Below are positions 42,489 through 51,228 of a stretch of 64,000 nt of DNA, piece after piece. Made by a program: the position numbers and the translations under genes. Where the stretch lies: NCBI RefSeq assembly GCF_024734895.1, contig NZ_CP091430.1, forward strand, positions 3,552,501 through 3,616,500, read 5' to 3'. Below the pieces are notes generated by a model, which was given only the letters and a program-made list of their open reading frames with translations, had not been told where the DNA came from and made no database searches. This DNA is from Paenibacillus spongiae. GTDB taxonomy: Bacteria; Bacillota; Bacilli; Paenibacillales; Paenibacillaceae. Position 1 is the stretch's first letter, and each line of letters begins with the position of its first letter.

Positions 42489-43610
42489 ATGTATCTAGCT
42501 ATTCGAGAAATGAGGTTTGCTAAGGCCCGGTATACGTTAATCGCTACAATAATGCTGCTTGTTGCGTTTCTTGTTCTATTCGTCACAGGTCTTGCACAGG
42601 GGCTTGCATATGACAATGCAGCTTCTGTTAAGAATATGAGTGCCACTCATTTCGTCTTGGAACAGGATTCCGATCACCGCTTCACCCGTTCGCAGGTGGA
42701 TCAAACTACGATTGAACAAACAGGTAGAATAGTCGGAGAAAAGAATGCAGAGCCCATTGGGCTCAGAATGACGACAGTCATTCCGTCTGGAGAGACTCAG
42801 AAGATTGATATAACATTGCTTGCCGTGAATCCGGAAGGCTGGCTCGCGCCAACGGTAATCAAAGGTTCATCCAATCCGGAACAAGGACAAGTTCTCGTTG
42901 ATCAAAAACTGGCTGATTCAGGAGTAGGTATTGGAACAGTGATCGAAGATCAAGCTTCGGGATCGAGATGGACCGTAAGCGGCTTTGTGAAAGACGAATC
43001 ATACAGCCACACGCCGGCTGTATTTCTGAATAAGAAGGATTGGCTCGATCTCCAGGCGCAGTCACCTGCCCGACAAGGTTCAGAACTGTCAGCCGTAAAT
43101 CAAGAATACAACGCGGTTGCCATTAAAGCCTCTGAAGATAAAGTTAATGAGATTACGGCTGCGCTGCCCAATTCGGAAGTAATCACGAAGTCGGAGGCAG
43201 TATCTGCGATTCCGGGTTACAAAGAAGAGCAAGGATCGCTCATGATGATGATTGTATTCCTTTTTGTTATTTCTGCCTTTGTACTAGCTGTATTCTTTTA
43301 TGTCATTACGATTCAGAAAACCAGTCAATTCGGGATATTGAAGGCGATTGGAACGCGCACTGTTTATTTAGCAAGAAGTGTGACGCTGCAGGTTTTAGTC
43401 TTATCGGTCGGAAGCTTGGCCATAAGTGTTTTGCTCGTCAAACTTTTTGAAGCCATCTTGCCAAGCTCAATGCCATTTCAATTAAGCTTCTCCACCTTGG
43501 CAATGACTTGCCTTTCCTTTATTCTCATGTCTCTGGCCGGTTCGCTATTCTCCGTGTGGAAAGTTGCCAAAATTGACGCCTTAGATGCGATTGGGAGGAC
43601 TGCCGTATGA
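42489..43610 (+). CDS. HrtB-like ABC transporter permease
   Basis: 373 residues from the ATG at 42489 (GAAGGAGG upstream). MacB/FtsX topology: one N-terminal helix (about 14-37, LIATIMLLVAFLVLFVTGLA), a large extracellular domain to about residue 255, then three helices (MMIVFLFVISAFVLAVFFYV; VLVLSVGSLAISVL; MTCLSFILMSLAG). The start MYLAIREMRFAKARYTLIAT and the LAQGLAYDN segment resemble HrtB, the permease of the heme-stress exporter. Overlaps the ATPase gene by 4 nt. The HrtB-type role is inferred from similarity, the partner ATPase and the upstream HssR-like box. Confidence 0.82.
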   Translation: MYLAIREMRFAKARYTLIATIMLLVAFLVLFVTGLAQGLAYDNAASVKNMSATHFVLEQDSDHRFTRSQVDQTTIEQTGRIVGEKNAEPIGLRMTTVIPSGETQKIDITLLAVNPEGWLAPTVIKGSSNPEQGQVLVDQKLADSGVGIGTVIEDQASGSRWTVSGFVKDESYSHTPAVFLNKKDWLDLQAQSPARQGSELSAVNQEYNAVAIKASEDKVNEITAALPNSEVITKSEAVSAIPGYKEEQGSLMMMIVFLFVISAFVLAVFFYVITIQKTSQFGILKAIGTRTVYLARSVTLQVLVLSVGSLAISVLLVKLFEAILPSSMPFQLSFSTLAMTCLSFILMSLAGSLFSVWKVAKIDALDAIGRTAV

Positions 43611-44284
43611 CGAACAGACTTGTATTACAGGAGATTACACATACCTTTGAGGATGGCGGTTTCGAAAGAACCGTTTTGGATAAGCTAAACCTGGAGGTTG
43701 CCGAAAGTGAACTGGTTGCGGTAATGGGCCCTTCAGGTTCAGGCAAGAGTACATTCTTGTCCATCGCAGGAGCGCTTCTTGAACCGACAAGCGGCCAAAT
43801 TCAACTCGATGGAGAATCCATTATCGGCAAAGAAAAGCAAGAGCTATCTGACCTGCGGCTTCAAAAAATCGGTTTTATATTCCAAAGCGCCAACTTAATT
43901 CCATACTTGAAGGTGGAAGAGCAGCTGATACTGGTCGCCAAGCTTGCCGGAATGGACAAGCCCAAGGCCGCTAAACGGGCTAAAGCTTTACTCGATAAGA
44001 TGGGGTTATCTCATCGAAGAACCGCATATCCAGACAAGCTGTCAGGGGGAGAACGCCAGCGGGTCGCAATAGCAAGGGCCTTCATGAATGACCCGGCTGT
44101 CCTGTTCGCAGACGAGCCGACAGCAAGCCTGGATGCTTCAAGAGGACACGATGTTGTAAGCATGATCGCGAAGCAAGTGAAGGATCAGGGTAAGAGCGCG
44201 GTTATGGTCACCCATGATGACCGGGTGCTGCCGCTTTGTGATCGGGTGCTATATCTTGAGAATGGACAACTCATCGAAAAATGA
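43607..44284 (+). CDS. HrtA-like ABC transporter ATPase
   Basis: 225 residues. Walker A MGPSGSGKST, Q-loop IGFIFQSANLIPYLKV, signature LSGGERQRVAIARAFM, Walker B VLFADEPTASLD and H-loop VMVTHDDR. The LRLQKIGFIFQSANLIPYLK stretch is very close to what I remember of HrtA. It powers the permease encoded immediately upstream (ATGA overlap). Together they should export heme or another amphiphile; without hssRS nearby other substrates cannot be excluded. Confidence 0.88.
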   Translation: MTNRLVLQEITHTFEDGGFERTVLDKLNLEVAESELVAVMGPSGSGKSTFLSIAGALLEPTSGQIQLDGESIIGKEKQELSDLRLQKIGFIFQSANLIPYLKVEEQLILVAKLAGMDKPKAAKRAKALLDKMGLSHRRTAYPDKLSGGERQRVAIARAFMNDPAVLFADEPTASLDASRGHDVVSMIAKQVKDQGKSAVMVTHDDRVLPLCDRVLYLENGQLIEK

Positions 44285-44330
44285 TCTTGAGGCTCCTAAT
44301 CATCCACTCTAGTAAGGACAATAAATAGAG

Positions 44331-44379
44331 GCGGCAGTCTAGACTTAGTTATGAGTCTTGGCTGCCGCTGTTTCTTTTT
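44331..44379 (+). terminator. rho-independent terminator
   Basis: GCGGCAG and CTGCCGC outer arms with an inner AGACTTAG...GAGTCTT pairing, then TTTCTTTTTG, ending the transporter operon. A second weak hairpin (CCTA...TAGG, T5) lies near 44426-44452. The remaining sequence up to 44641 holds no recognisable gene. Confidence 0.75.
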
Positions 44380-44641
44380 GCCGAAACAGTGACGGTTCTC
44401 AATTGTGTAATAACAGGTTCGAAAACCTAGCTGAAAAGATAGGCTTTTTGTATTTATCCGAACATTGCCCTTGTCGTCGAGGCGACGGCTTGTCTTGGAG
44501 GGTCATGCGGATGGCGATCGGGGATGCTTGTTAAACTTCTGTAAAGCAGCCTCCGTCATATTGTTTAAACCAATCGCTTTTTTTATAATAAGGGTGCTTC
44601 TGGTAGATGGGGATCTTTACTAATTGGGAGAAGGTGAAGAG

Positions 44642-45832
44642 ATGAAATTCGTTAAGCTTATTTCTATAGGTGTTATTGCCGGTTTGGCGGTCACGGCTAA
44701 TTTTGACATTGCTCACGCCAAACAAGAGAAGCATGGCAAGCATCAAGAGGAACGGACTGTCGGTCAGCTCACATTTATTGGCGAGCAAAGATTTTCGAAC
44801 GATACAGTTTATAATGAGACGCTTGTTGGCGGACTTTCCGGTATTGATTACGACAGCAAGACCCATAAGTGGATCATGATTAGTGATGATCGTTCAGACA
44901 AAAGCCCCGCCAGATACTATACCGCGAAGCTGAAATATGATACGGATGGTTTTTCATCCGTCAAGATCACGGGTGTCACCGAATTCAAACAGCCAGACGG
45001 CACTAATTATCCGAACAAGACAGATTATGCCGCGAATAACAAAGGGATCGTACCGGATTTTGAATCCATACGCTTCGACCCCATGAGCAAATCGGTCTGG
45101 TATACGAGTGAAGGCGATCGGAATCTTGCTTTCAACCCTTTCATCCGTCAAGCTTCCTTGCAAGGGAAGTACCTGTCTGCTTTCCGGATTCCTGAAGCTT
45201 TCAAATTCGTTCCAAGCAATACGGGTGAAATACAACAAGGTTTCCGCAATAATCTTGCCCTAGAGGGAAGCAGTTTTTCTCCTGATGGAAAATACTATTT
45301 TACTTCGATGGAATCGTCGCTCTATCAAGATGGAGATGTATCAACGGTACTATCCGGTTCCTATTCACGCATCACGAAGTACAACCGAAACGGTAACATC
45401 CTTGCCGAATATGCCTATCCTGTCGATGCAATCCCCGCAGAGCCGGGACCAGGCAAGAATGCTGACAATGGCGTGTCGGAGATGCTGGCCGTTAACGATC
45501 ATCAGTTCCTGATCCTTGAACGTTCAGGCGTACAAGCGACAGACGGAAGCTATTCCAACTACATTCGGATCTATGAAGCGGATATCGACCAAGCGACGAA
45601 TGTCAAAGATCTCGATTCTCTGACAGCAGGGCAATTTACCCCCGTATCGAAGCGTTTGGTTCTTAATCTCAACTCATTGGGCTTAGCCAAACTGGATAAT
45701 ATTGAAGGCATCGCTTGGGGGCATAAACTCAAGAACGGACACGATAGCCTGGTTCTCGTTTCCGATAACAATTTCAACGCCTCACAAGTCACTCAATTGC
45801 TGGCGTTTGACGTATCTCCTGCAGGAAAGTAA
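44642..45832 (+). CDS. secreted esterase-like phytase-family protein
   Basis: 396 residues from the ATG at 44642 (GAAGGTG upstream). Signal peptide MKFVKLISIGVIAGLAVT with cleavage near AHA. The body is a beta-propeller-like phytase-like esterase (pfam13449): ETLVGGLSGIDYDSKTHKWI, MISDDRSDKSPARYY, DFESIRFDPMSKSVWYTSEG, NLALEGSSFSPDGKYYF and NGVSEMLAVNDHQFLILERS. Role probably a secreted phosphoester or ester hydrolase; catalytic activity is unproven for most members. Single gene with terminator after it. Confidence 0.85.
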   Translation: MKFVKLISIGVIAGLAVTANFDIAHAKQEKHGKHQEERTVGQLTFIGEQRFSNDTVYNETLVGGLSGIDYDSKTHKWIMISDDRSDKSPARYYTAKLKYDTDGFSSVKITGVTEFKQPDGTNYPNKTDYAANNKGIVPDFESIRFDPMSKSVWYTSEGDRNLAFNPFIRQASLQGKYLSAFRIPEAFKFVPSNTGEIQQGFRNNLALEGSSFSPDGKYYFTSMESSLYQDGDVSTVLSGSYSRITKYNRNGNILAEYAYPVDAIPAEPGPGKNADNGVSEMLAVNDHQFLILERSGVQATDGSYSNYIRIYEADIDQATNVKDLDSLTAGQFTPVSKRLVLNLNSLGLAKLDNIEGIAWGHKLKNGHDSLVLVSDNNFNASQVTQLLAFDVSPAGK

Positions 45833-45880
45833 TGTTCTACCCTACAAAAAATCCCGCATTCTCTATAACGGCAAGATTTG

Positions 45881-45912
45881 AAGACCATCCACATAGGATG
45901 GTCTTTTTGGTG
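45881..45912 (+). terminator. rho-independent terminator
   Basis: AAGACCATCC-ACAT-AGGATGGTCTT followed by TTTGG; strong 10-bp stem. Confidence 0.85.
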
Positions 45913-46134
45913 CAGAGCGTCTTATTTGGGAAAGGCTCACTTTAATCCTATTCGGAGACCACCAACTCAAAAAATGGCTGCAGATGGCCTGGAATAGCCA
46001 CTACAAGAATGATGGCGGAGTGAATGGATCATTCAATTGGATGGTTATAAAATTACCATATTTGGATGGTTTATCTGGAACTCGAATCCTATATCATATT
46101 GGTTAAGTCGGAATTAAGAAGAGGAGTGAGTTCT

Positions 46135-47829
46135 TTGTCAGCAGCAGACGAGGAAAAGGTTTCGAAAGTCGAAATCATCAAGCGGCAAAGCCGTCGCCTT
46201 CGGGGCACCATTACAGAGGCCCTACAGGACGATCAGACCAAATTTTCTGATGATAATGTCCAGGTGCTCAAGTTTCATGGCGTCTATCAGCAGGATGACC
46301 GCGATCTGCGGGCACAATTGAAGCATGAAGGCAAAGAGCGGCATTACAGCATGATGATCCGCGCCCGCATTCCGGGAGGCGTGCTGTTCCCGGATCAATA
46401 CTTGGTGTTCGACCGCCTGGCAGACGAGTACACGGAATATAAAAACATGCGCATTACGACCCGTCAGACGTTACAGCTTCACGGGATTCTCAAAAGAAAT
46501 CTGAAGACGACGATCAAGACCCTGAATGAAGCGTTGGTTACGACGCTCGGGGCTTGCGGAGATTCCGGCCGCAATACGATCTGCTGCGCGGCACCAGGAG
46601 ATGAGCCATTCCGTGACGAGATGCGCCATGATTTGCTTGCACTGGCAGATCGATTGAGCGCGAAGACGAATGCCTATCATGAAATCTGGGTAGATGGCAA
46701 GCCCGTTGAGCTGGGTGAAGGCGAAACAGAGGAGCCTCTTTACGGGGAGGTCTATCTTCCGCGCAAGTTTAAAGTCGCCATCGTACCGGAAGGGGATAAC
46801 TGTCTCGATGTGTACGACAACGATCTCGGGCTCGTAGCACATATTGAGGGCGGTCATATTGTAGGCTACACCGTACTGGTTGGCGGAGGTATGGGACGGA
46901 CGGCTATCGACCAGGATACATATCCAAGACTTTCCAGCCCGCTGTGTTATGTCGCCAGGGATGAAGCAGTCGAAATGATTCTGGATACATGCGTGGCCAT
47001 TGTTACCATCGAACGGGATTTCGGCGACCGCTCCAACCGAAGATTTGGCCGCATGAAATATCTGATTGACCGGCGCGGAATGGAATGGTTCCGGGAAGAA
47101 GTTGAGACGAGATTGGGCCGCAAGCTGGTGCCCCCTCGGCAGCTGGAGTGGCTTAGCGGAAACGACCATCTCGGCTGGCATGTGGAAAGAGAAGGGATCA
47201 GCTATCTGGGTTTATTCATTCCATATGGACGCATAAAGGATACGGAGACGATGCGGCTGAAATCGGCACTCCGCGATATCGTGCATGAATTCCGCCCGAT
47301 GATCCGCTTCACATCACAACAGAATGTCATTCTCAGCGGGATCGCAAATGAGCTTCGTCCAGCCATTGAAGCACGGCTGCGGGAGTCGGGTGTGCCGCTT
47401 CCGGATGAATTGTCGCATGTCCGGCAGAACACGATGGCCTGTGTATCGCTGCCGACATGCGGTCTTGCCGTTGCGGAGTCGGAGAGGGCATTGCCGGATC
47501 TGATGCCGCAGTTTGAGCAGCTGTTTGACGAGTTAGGACTTACCGATGAAGATATCACGATACGGATGACCGGATGTTCGAACGGTTGCGCGCGTCCGTA
47601 CAATGCCAATATTGCTTTTATTGGCCGGGCACCCGGAAAGTATGACATCTTTTTGGGCGGAAGCTCGCTAGGCATCGCTTTGAATGAGCGGTTCCAAGAA
47701 ACGGTGCCGTTTGAACAACTAGCACATTCGGTGCGTCCCGTATTGGAATCCTTCGTTCAAAAACGGGAGGGCAGCGAGGATTTCGGGACTTATTGGCGTC
47801 GCGCCGGCGTGTTGAAATATTGCCATTAA
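46135..47829 (+). CDS. cysI: assimilatory sulfite reductase, hemoprotein subunit
   Basis: 564 residues from a TTG at 46135, with GAGGAG 8 nt upstream; a longer frame from 46066 has no site. It carries two nitrite/sulfite reductase repeats, with TRQTLQLHGILKRNLKTTIK and GACGDSGRNTICCAAPG in the first and QNTMACVSLPTCGLAVAE in the second. The 4Fe-4S/siroheme ligands are C436-x5-C442 and C481-x3-C485 (TGCSNGCARPY). It reduces sulfite to sulfide with six electrons, usually from CysJ, which is not present here. Upstream is an ATGGT...ACCAT inverted repeat at 46041-46059. The hemD-like gene follows by 87 bp. Confidence 0.95.
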   Translation: MSAADEEKVSKVEIIKRQSRRLRGTITEALQDDQTKFSDDNVQVLKFHGVYQQDDRDLRAQLKHEGKERHYSMMIRARIPGGVLFPDQYLVFDRLADEYTEYKNMRITTRQTLQLHGILKRNLKTTIKTLNEALVTTLGACGDSGRNTICCAAPGDEPFRDEMRHDLLALADRLSAKTNAYHEIWVDGKPVELGEGETEEPLYGEVYLPRKFKVAIVPEGDNCLDVYDNDLGLVAHIEGGHIVGYTVLVGGGMGRTAIDQDTYPRLSSPLCYVARDEAVEMILDTCVAIVTIERDFGDRSNRRFGRMKYLIDRRGMEWFREEVETRLGRKLVPPRQLEWLSGNDHLGWHVEREGISYLGLFIPYGRIKDTETMRLKSALRDIVHEFRPMIRFTSQQNVILSGIANELRPAIEARLRESGVPLPDELSHVRQNTMACVSLPTCGLAVAESERALPDLMPQFEQLFDELGLTDEDITIRMTGCSNGCARPYNANIAFIGRAPGKYDIFLGGSSLGIALNERFQETVPFEQLAHSVRPVLESFVQKREGSEDFGTYWRRAGVLKYCH

Positions 47830-47916
47830 GATACTGGAGTAATAGTGTCATGCAGAAGAGGACGTCCCTTCAACGGTTTCTTGCCATTATGAGGATCCAT
47901 CGTAAGGAGTGATTGT

Positions 47917-48750
47917 ATGGCGAAAGGATTGGAAGGAAAACGTATTGCGATTACCGGATCTCGCAAAATACAAGAGCTGAGCAAAATAATAGAGCGGCAA
48001 GGCGGTATACCTATCGTTCGTCCGCAGCAAGGAATGTTGGTGCTGCAAGAGCACGAAGTTGAGCATGATCTAACCCAATTGATCGAAAGCGGGACAGACT
48101 GGGCTATTTTCACAACCGGAACCGGTCTCGAAGCCCTGCTTCAACAAGCAGAGCGGATTGGTGTTTACGAGCGTCTGCTGGAAATTGTGAGGCAGACTAA
48201 CGTTGGCGCAAGAGGATATAAGACCGTAGCCATGTTAAAGAAGCTGGGAATTCAGCCGATCGCCATCGATGACGATGGTACGACGGAAGGGCTCATTCGG
48301 GTACTGCAAGCGTACGATTTTTCAGGTCTAGGCGTCACGATTCAGCTGCATGGCGAGCCAATGCCTTCTTTAGTCACTTATTTGGAAGGGAAGGGAGCTG
48401 TCGTTCGAACGATCCTGCCGTATAAGCAAGTGGCTCCGGACCGTGACATTTCGGAACGGTTATGCCGGGAAATCCTCGAAGGTTCCGTCGATGCCGTCTG
48501 TTTTACAACTGCGGTACAGGTTCGGTATTTTTACCAATATGTCTCAAGTCACGGTAAATATCTGGAGATCAATGAAAACTTCCATAATCGGGTACTCGCG
48601 GTTGCAGTCGGCCGGGTAACGGCAGAAGCTTTGAAGGAAGCAGGAGTTAGACGTGTATTGGTGCCGGAAAACGAACGAATGGGTGCCATGATCGTTGAGG
48701 TGGCTCGCTATTATCGGAATAAAACGGCTTTGCAAGGGATGGTAGAATGA
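47917..48750 (+). CDS. hemD: uroporphyrinogen-III synthase
   Basis: 277 residues. HemD fold with two alternating lobes: GKRIAITGSRKIQELSKIIE, WAIFTTGTGLEALLQQAE, NVGARGYKTVAMLKKLGIQ, VTIQLHGEPMPSLVTYLEG and VDAVCFTTAVQVRYFYQYV. It closes hydroxymethylbilane to uroporphyrinogen III, the precursor of siroheme needed by the neighbouring sulfite reductase. That context suggests a copy dedicated to sulfur assimilation rather than the main heme operon. AAGGAGTG precedes the ATG. Confidence 0.9.
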   Translation: MAKGLEGKRIAITGSRKIQELSKIIERQGGIPIVRPQQGMLVLQEHEVEHDLTQLIESGTDWAIFTTGTGLEALLQQAERIGVYERLLEIVRQTNVGARGYKTVAMLKKLGIQPIAIDDDGTTEGLIRVLQAYDFSGLGVTIQLHGEPMPSLVTYLEGKGAVVRTILPYKQVAPDRDISERLCREILEGSVDAVCFTTAVQVRYFYQYVSSHGKYLEINENFHNRVLAVAVGRVTAEALKEAGVRRVLVPENERMGAMIVEVARYYRNKTALQGMVE

Positions 48751-48784
48751 TTCTCCAGCGAGGTCAAGAATTGCATCCAAATGG

Positions 48785-48812
48785 AGTCGCGCGCTGCGCG
48801 GCTTTTTTTTAT
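48785..48812 (+). terminator. rho-independent terminator
   Basis: GTCGCGC-GCT-GCGCGGC followed by eight T, closing cysI-hemD. Confidence 0.9.
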
Positions 48813-49004
48813 GTTATTGGAACTTGAAGGGGATAAAGAATATCCTGAATCCGTGATGTAAGAATGAGTTCTTAGGATCGTACAAATTGGACAATGATCA
48901 CAGATTCAGGTTTATATGATTCTCCCCAAAAAGTACCACCCAATGGAAACTCTTCTCGATTCCTTCAAGAATTGGCCCATGGCAACAAGATGAAACGATG
49001 TTCA

Positions 49005-49307
49005 TCATGCTGGCCTGCAATGCCTCGGCCAGACTAAGATGAGCACTCTCTTTGCCGGCTGTTCCGCAACATAAGTGACTTCTTCTCGGGCAACTTTTTT
49101 ATGAATCAGTTCCGGTAATTGTACGCGGTAATCGTCCGGATACTTCTCGAGTTGGAATGGCCCGGATAGCTGCTCAATTAGCATTTCAGCCATTTGTATT
49201 TCAGCGGGTTTAACTGTCGAAGTTTTTGGAAGGATCGGGACTTGATCCACTGGTCTTACTTCATCTGCATAATAAAACGTATCCAGCGCTAGGCAGCCGC
49301 CCCGCAT
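49005..49307 (-). pseudogene. Ku protein relic (C-terminal part)
   Basis: Reverse-strand reading LALDTFYYADEVRPVDQV, VKPAEIQMAEMLIEQLSGPF and YPDDYRVQLPELIHKKV matches the C-terminal half of bacterial Ku, the DNA-end-binding protein of NHEJ. The N-terminal two thirds and any start are missing; the region upstream on that strand is now the PadR promoter. No LigD gene is adjacent. Sequence between 48813 and 49004 holds no recognisable gene. Confidence 0.75.
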
Positions 49308-49320
49308 TACCCGGACCGTA

Positions 49321-49362
49321 TTGACACACCACCTACTACGTGTTACTATATAGCTGTAGTAA
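49321..49362 (+). promoter_or_regulatory. promoter with overlapping PadR-type operator
   Basis: TTGACA (49321) and TACTAT (49344) are separated by 17 bp. The inverted repeat TTACTA-TATAGCTG-TAGTAA (49343-49362) overlaps the -10 box and has the 6-8-6 spacing of PadR operators. It lies about 40 bp before the PadR gene. Confidence 0.6.
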
Positions 49363-49404
49363 GTAATACTTCATACCAGTGATACAGAATAGCAAGGGGT
49401 GATT

Positions 49405-49731
49405 ATGCTGGAAAACCTAACGGAAATGCTCAAAGGTGTGCTTGAGGGCTGCGTCCTTGAAATTATAAGCCGCAAAGAAACCTACGGCTACGAAATCACG
49501 CGGCGGCTGAACGCCCTCGGCTTCCAAGATGTTGTAGAGGGAACGGTGTACACTATCCTGATCCGGCTTGAAAAAAGCAAGCTGGTAGAAATCACCAAAA
49601 AGCCCTCCGACATGGGACCGCCGCGAAAGTTTTTCGCGCTCAACGAAGCGGGGCGTGAGGAACTGCGGATGTTTTGGGAAAAATGGGAATTTGTTGCATC
49701 GAAAATCAACCAATTAAGGGAGGAGCAGTAA
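49405..49731 (+). CDS. PadR-family transcriptional regulator
   Basis: 108 residues from the ATG at 49405 (AAGGGG upstream). Winged helix with LEIISRKETYGYEITRRLNA, VEGTVYTILIRLEKSKLVEI, PPRKFFALNEAGREELRMFW and a C-terminal dimer helix. The family represses drug-efflux or detoxification operons. It heads a run of genes with 2-3 nt gaps (DUF1048, DUF1048, ABC ATPase, ABC-2 permease), so it almost certainly controls its own operon through the operator upstream. Confidence 0.93.
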   Translation: MLENLTEMLKGVLEGCVLEIISRKETYGYEITRRLNALGFQDVVEGTVYTILIRLEKSKLVEITKKPSDMGPPRKFFALNEAGREELRMFWEKWEFVASKINQLREEQ

Positions 49732-49733
49732 CA

Positions 49734-50114
49734 ATGCTTGATTCTATTATAAAGTTGATAATAGGCGACATGGAAGAGAAACGAGCCTATAAACAAATGA
49801 TGAAGAGGGTTGACGCCCTGCCGAAAGATTATCGGTTTGCATTTCGCAAAATTCAACATTATATGTTTACCGTTGGCCCCCCTGGCGGTGACATGACGTT
49901 ATTTACAGACTTGACGATGTTTACGGACTTAGTGGATTTATTTGAAGCAAGCGCGGCAGAGGGCAGACAGGTTCTTGATGTCATAGGCATTGATGTCGGC
50001 AAGTTTAGTGATGAGTTTATGCGCGCATCGGTTATCAATACTGAAAATACTGAAAAGCTGCGAGAAAAGCTAAACAAAGAGATTATGGAAAAATTTAATA
50101 AGGAGGGACAATAA
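49734..50114 (+). CDS. DUF1048 family protein (first copy)
   Basis: 126 residues from the ATG at 49734 (GGGAGGAG upstream). DUF1048 signature: IGDMEEKRAYKQMMKRVDAL, PKDYRFAFRKIQHYMF, LVDLFEASAAEGRQVLDVIG and DEFMRA. Helical and cytosolic; the family is almost always found between PadR regulators and ABC exporters, role unknown, possibly a ligand-binding or accessory factor. It is closely related to the next gene (same ALPxDYRFxFxKI and FEASAAEG blocks), so the pair arose by duplication. Confidence 0.9.
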   Translation: MLDSIIKLIIGDMEEKRAYKQMMKRVDALPKDYRFAFRKIQHYMFTVGPPGGDMTLFTDLTMFTDLVDLFEASAAEGRQVLDVIGIDVGKFSDEFMRASVINTENTEKLREKLNKEIMEKFNKEGQ

Positions 50115-50470
50115 TGATGCTGGAGCTTATCAAAAAAATGATCGGGGACAAAAAAGAGTATAGGGAGCAAATGGCAAGGGTAGATGCGCTGCCTGAAGAC
50201 TATCGGTTCGTATTTGAAAAAATCCATGGATACATGTGGAGTTTCGCGGGAGGAGACGGCTCTGACATGTTGAAAACTCAGCGCGAATTGATAGAGTTGT
50301 TTGAAGCCAGTGCAGCGGAAGGCAAGCACGTTCTTGACGTGACGGGCGAAGATGTTGTCGGGTTCTGCGACGAGCTTTTGCGCGATACGAAAAAATGGAC
50401 GGATAACTTTCGCAAAAAATTAAACCGCGACATGATGAACAAATTCGGAAGGGGGAACGATTCTAAATGA
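50114..50470 (+). CDS. DUF1048 family protein (second copy)
   Basis: 118 residues, starting 1 nt into the previous stop with AAGGAGGG upstream. Motifs MIGDKKEYREQMARVDALPE, DYRFVFEKIHGYMWSF and LFEASAAEGKHVLDVTGED parallel the upstream paralogue at roughly 40-50% identity by eye. Overlaps the ABC ATPase start by 4 nt. Unknown role in the PadR-regulated exporter operon. Confidence 0.9.
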   Translation: MMLELIKKMIGDKKEYREQMARVDALPEDYRFVFEKIHGYMWSFAGGDGSDMLKTQRELIELFEASAAEGKHVLDVTGEDVVGFCDELLRDTKKWTDNFRKKLNRDMMNKFGRGNDSK

Positions 50471-51228
50471 AAGACATCTCAATTCAAGTAAAGGATTTAA
50501 AAAAATCCTTCAAGACCACGGAAGTCCTAAAGGGCGTGGATTTTGAGGTGGAAAAAGGCAGTATTTTCGCTCTGCTCGGCTCCAACGGTGCGGGCAAGAC
50601 AACGATTGTCAATATCCTCACCACGCTGCTCAAACAGGATAGCGGAACTGCCACCGTAAACGGCTTCGACGTTGCGGCAAAGCCCGAATATGTGCGGCAG
50701 TCGATCAGTCTGACCGGGCAATTCGCCGCAGTGGACGAGATTTTGACCGGGCGGGAAAATCTGATCATGATTGCGAAGCTGCGGCATCTTAATCATCCGC
50801 GTCAAGTGGCGGACGATTTGCTGAAACGCTTCGGCTTAACCGACGCCGCCGACCGCAAGGCGTCCACCTATTCGGGCGGTATGCGCCGCAGACTCGATAT
50901 CGCCATGAGCCTAATCGGAAAACCGCAGCTTATTTTCCTCGATGAGCCGACCACCGGCCTTGACCCCGAGGCACGCATTGAGACTTGGAAGATTGTCAAG
51001 GAGCTTGCCGAAGGTGGAACGACTGTATTCCTGACCACTCAATATTTGGATGAGGCTGAACAACTTGCCGATAGAATTGTCATTTTGCATGAGGGTAGGA
51101 TTATTGCCAATGGCACGCTTGAGGAACTGAAAAAGCTGTTCCCGCCCGCAAAGGTGGAGTATGTGGAAAAACAACCTTCATTGGAGGAGATATTCCTCAC
51201 AATCATTGGTAAAAAGGAGGAAAAGTAA
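50467..51228 (+). CDS. ABC transporter ATPase (DrrA-like)
   Basis: 253 residues. Walker A LLGSNGAGKTT, Q-loop SLTGQFAAVDEILTGRENL, signature YSGGMRRRLDIAMSLIG, Walker B LIFLDEPTTGLDPEAR and H-loop VFLTTQYLDEAEQLADR. The LTGQFAAVDEILTG stretch is typical of DrrA-type daunorubicin-resistance ATPases. It powers the ABC-2 permease that begins immediately after its stop. An export role for an antibiotic or lipid is inferred from family. Confidence 0.93.
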   Translation: MKDISIQVKDLKKSFKTTEVLKGVDFEVEKGSIFALLGSNGAGKTTIVNILTTLLKQDSGTATVNGFDVAAKPEYVRQSISLTGQFAAVDEILTGRENLIMIAKLRHLNHPRQVADDLLKRFGLTDAADRKASTYSGGMRRRLDIAMSLIGKPQLIFLDEPTTGLDPEARIETWKIVKELAEGGTTVFLTTQYLDEAEQLADRIVILHEGRIIANGTLEELKKLFPPAKVEYVEKQPSLEEIFLTIIGKKEEK

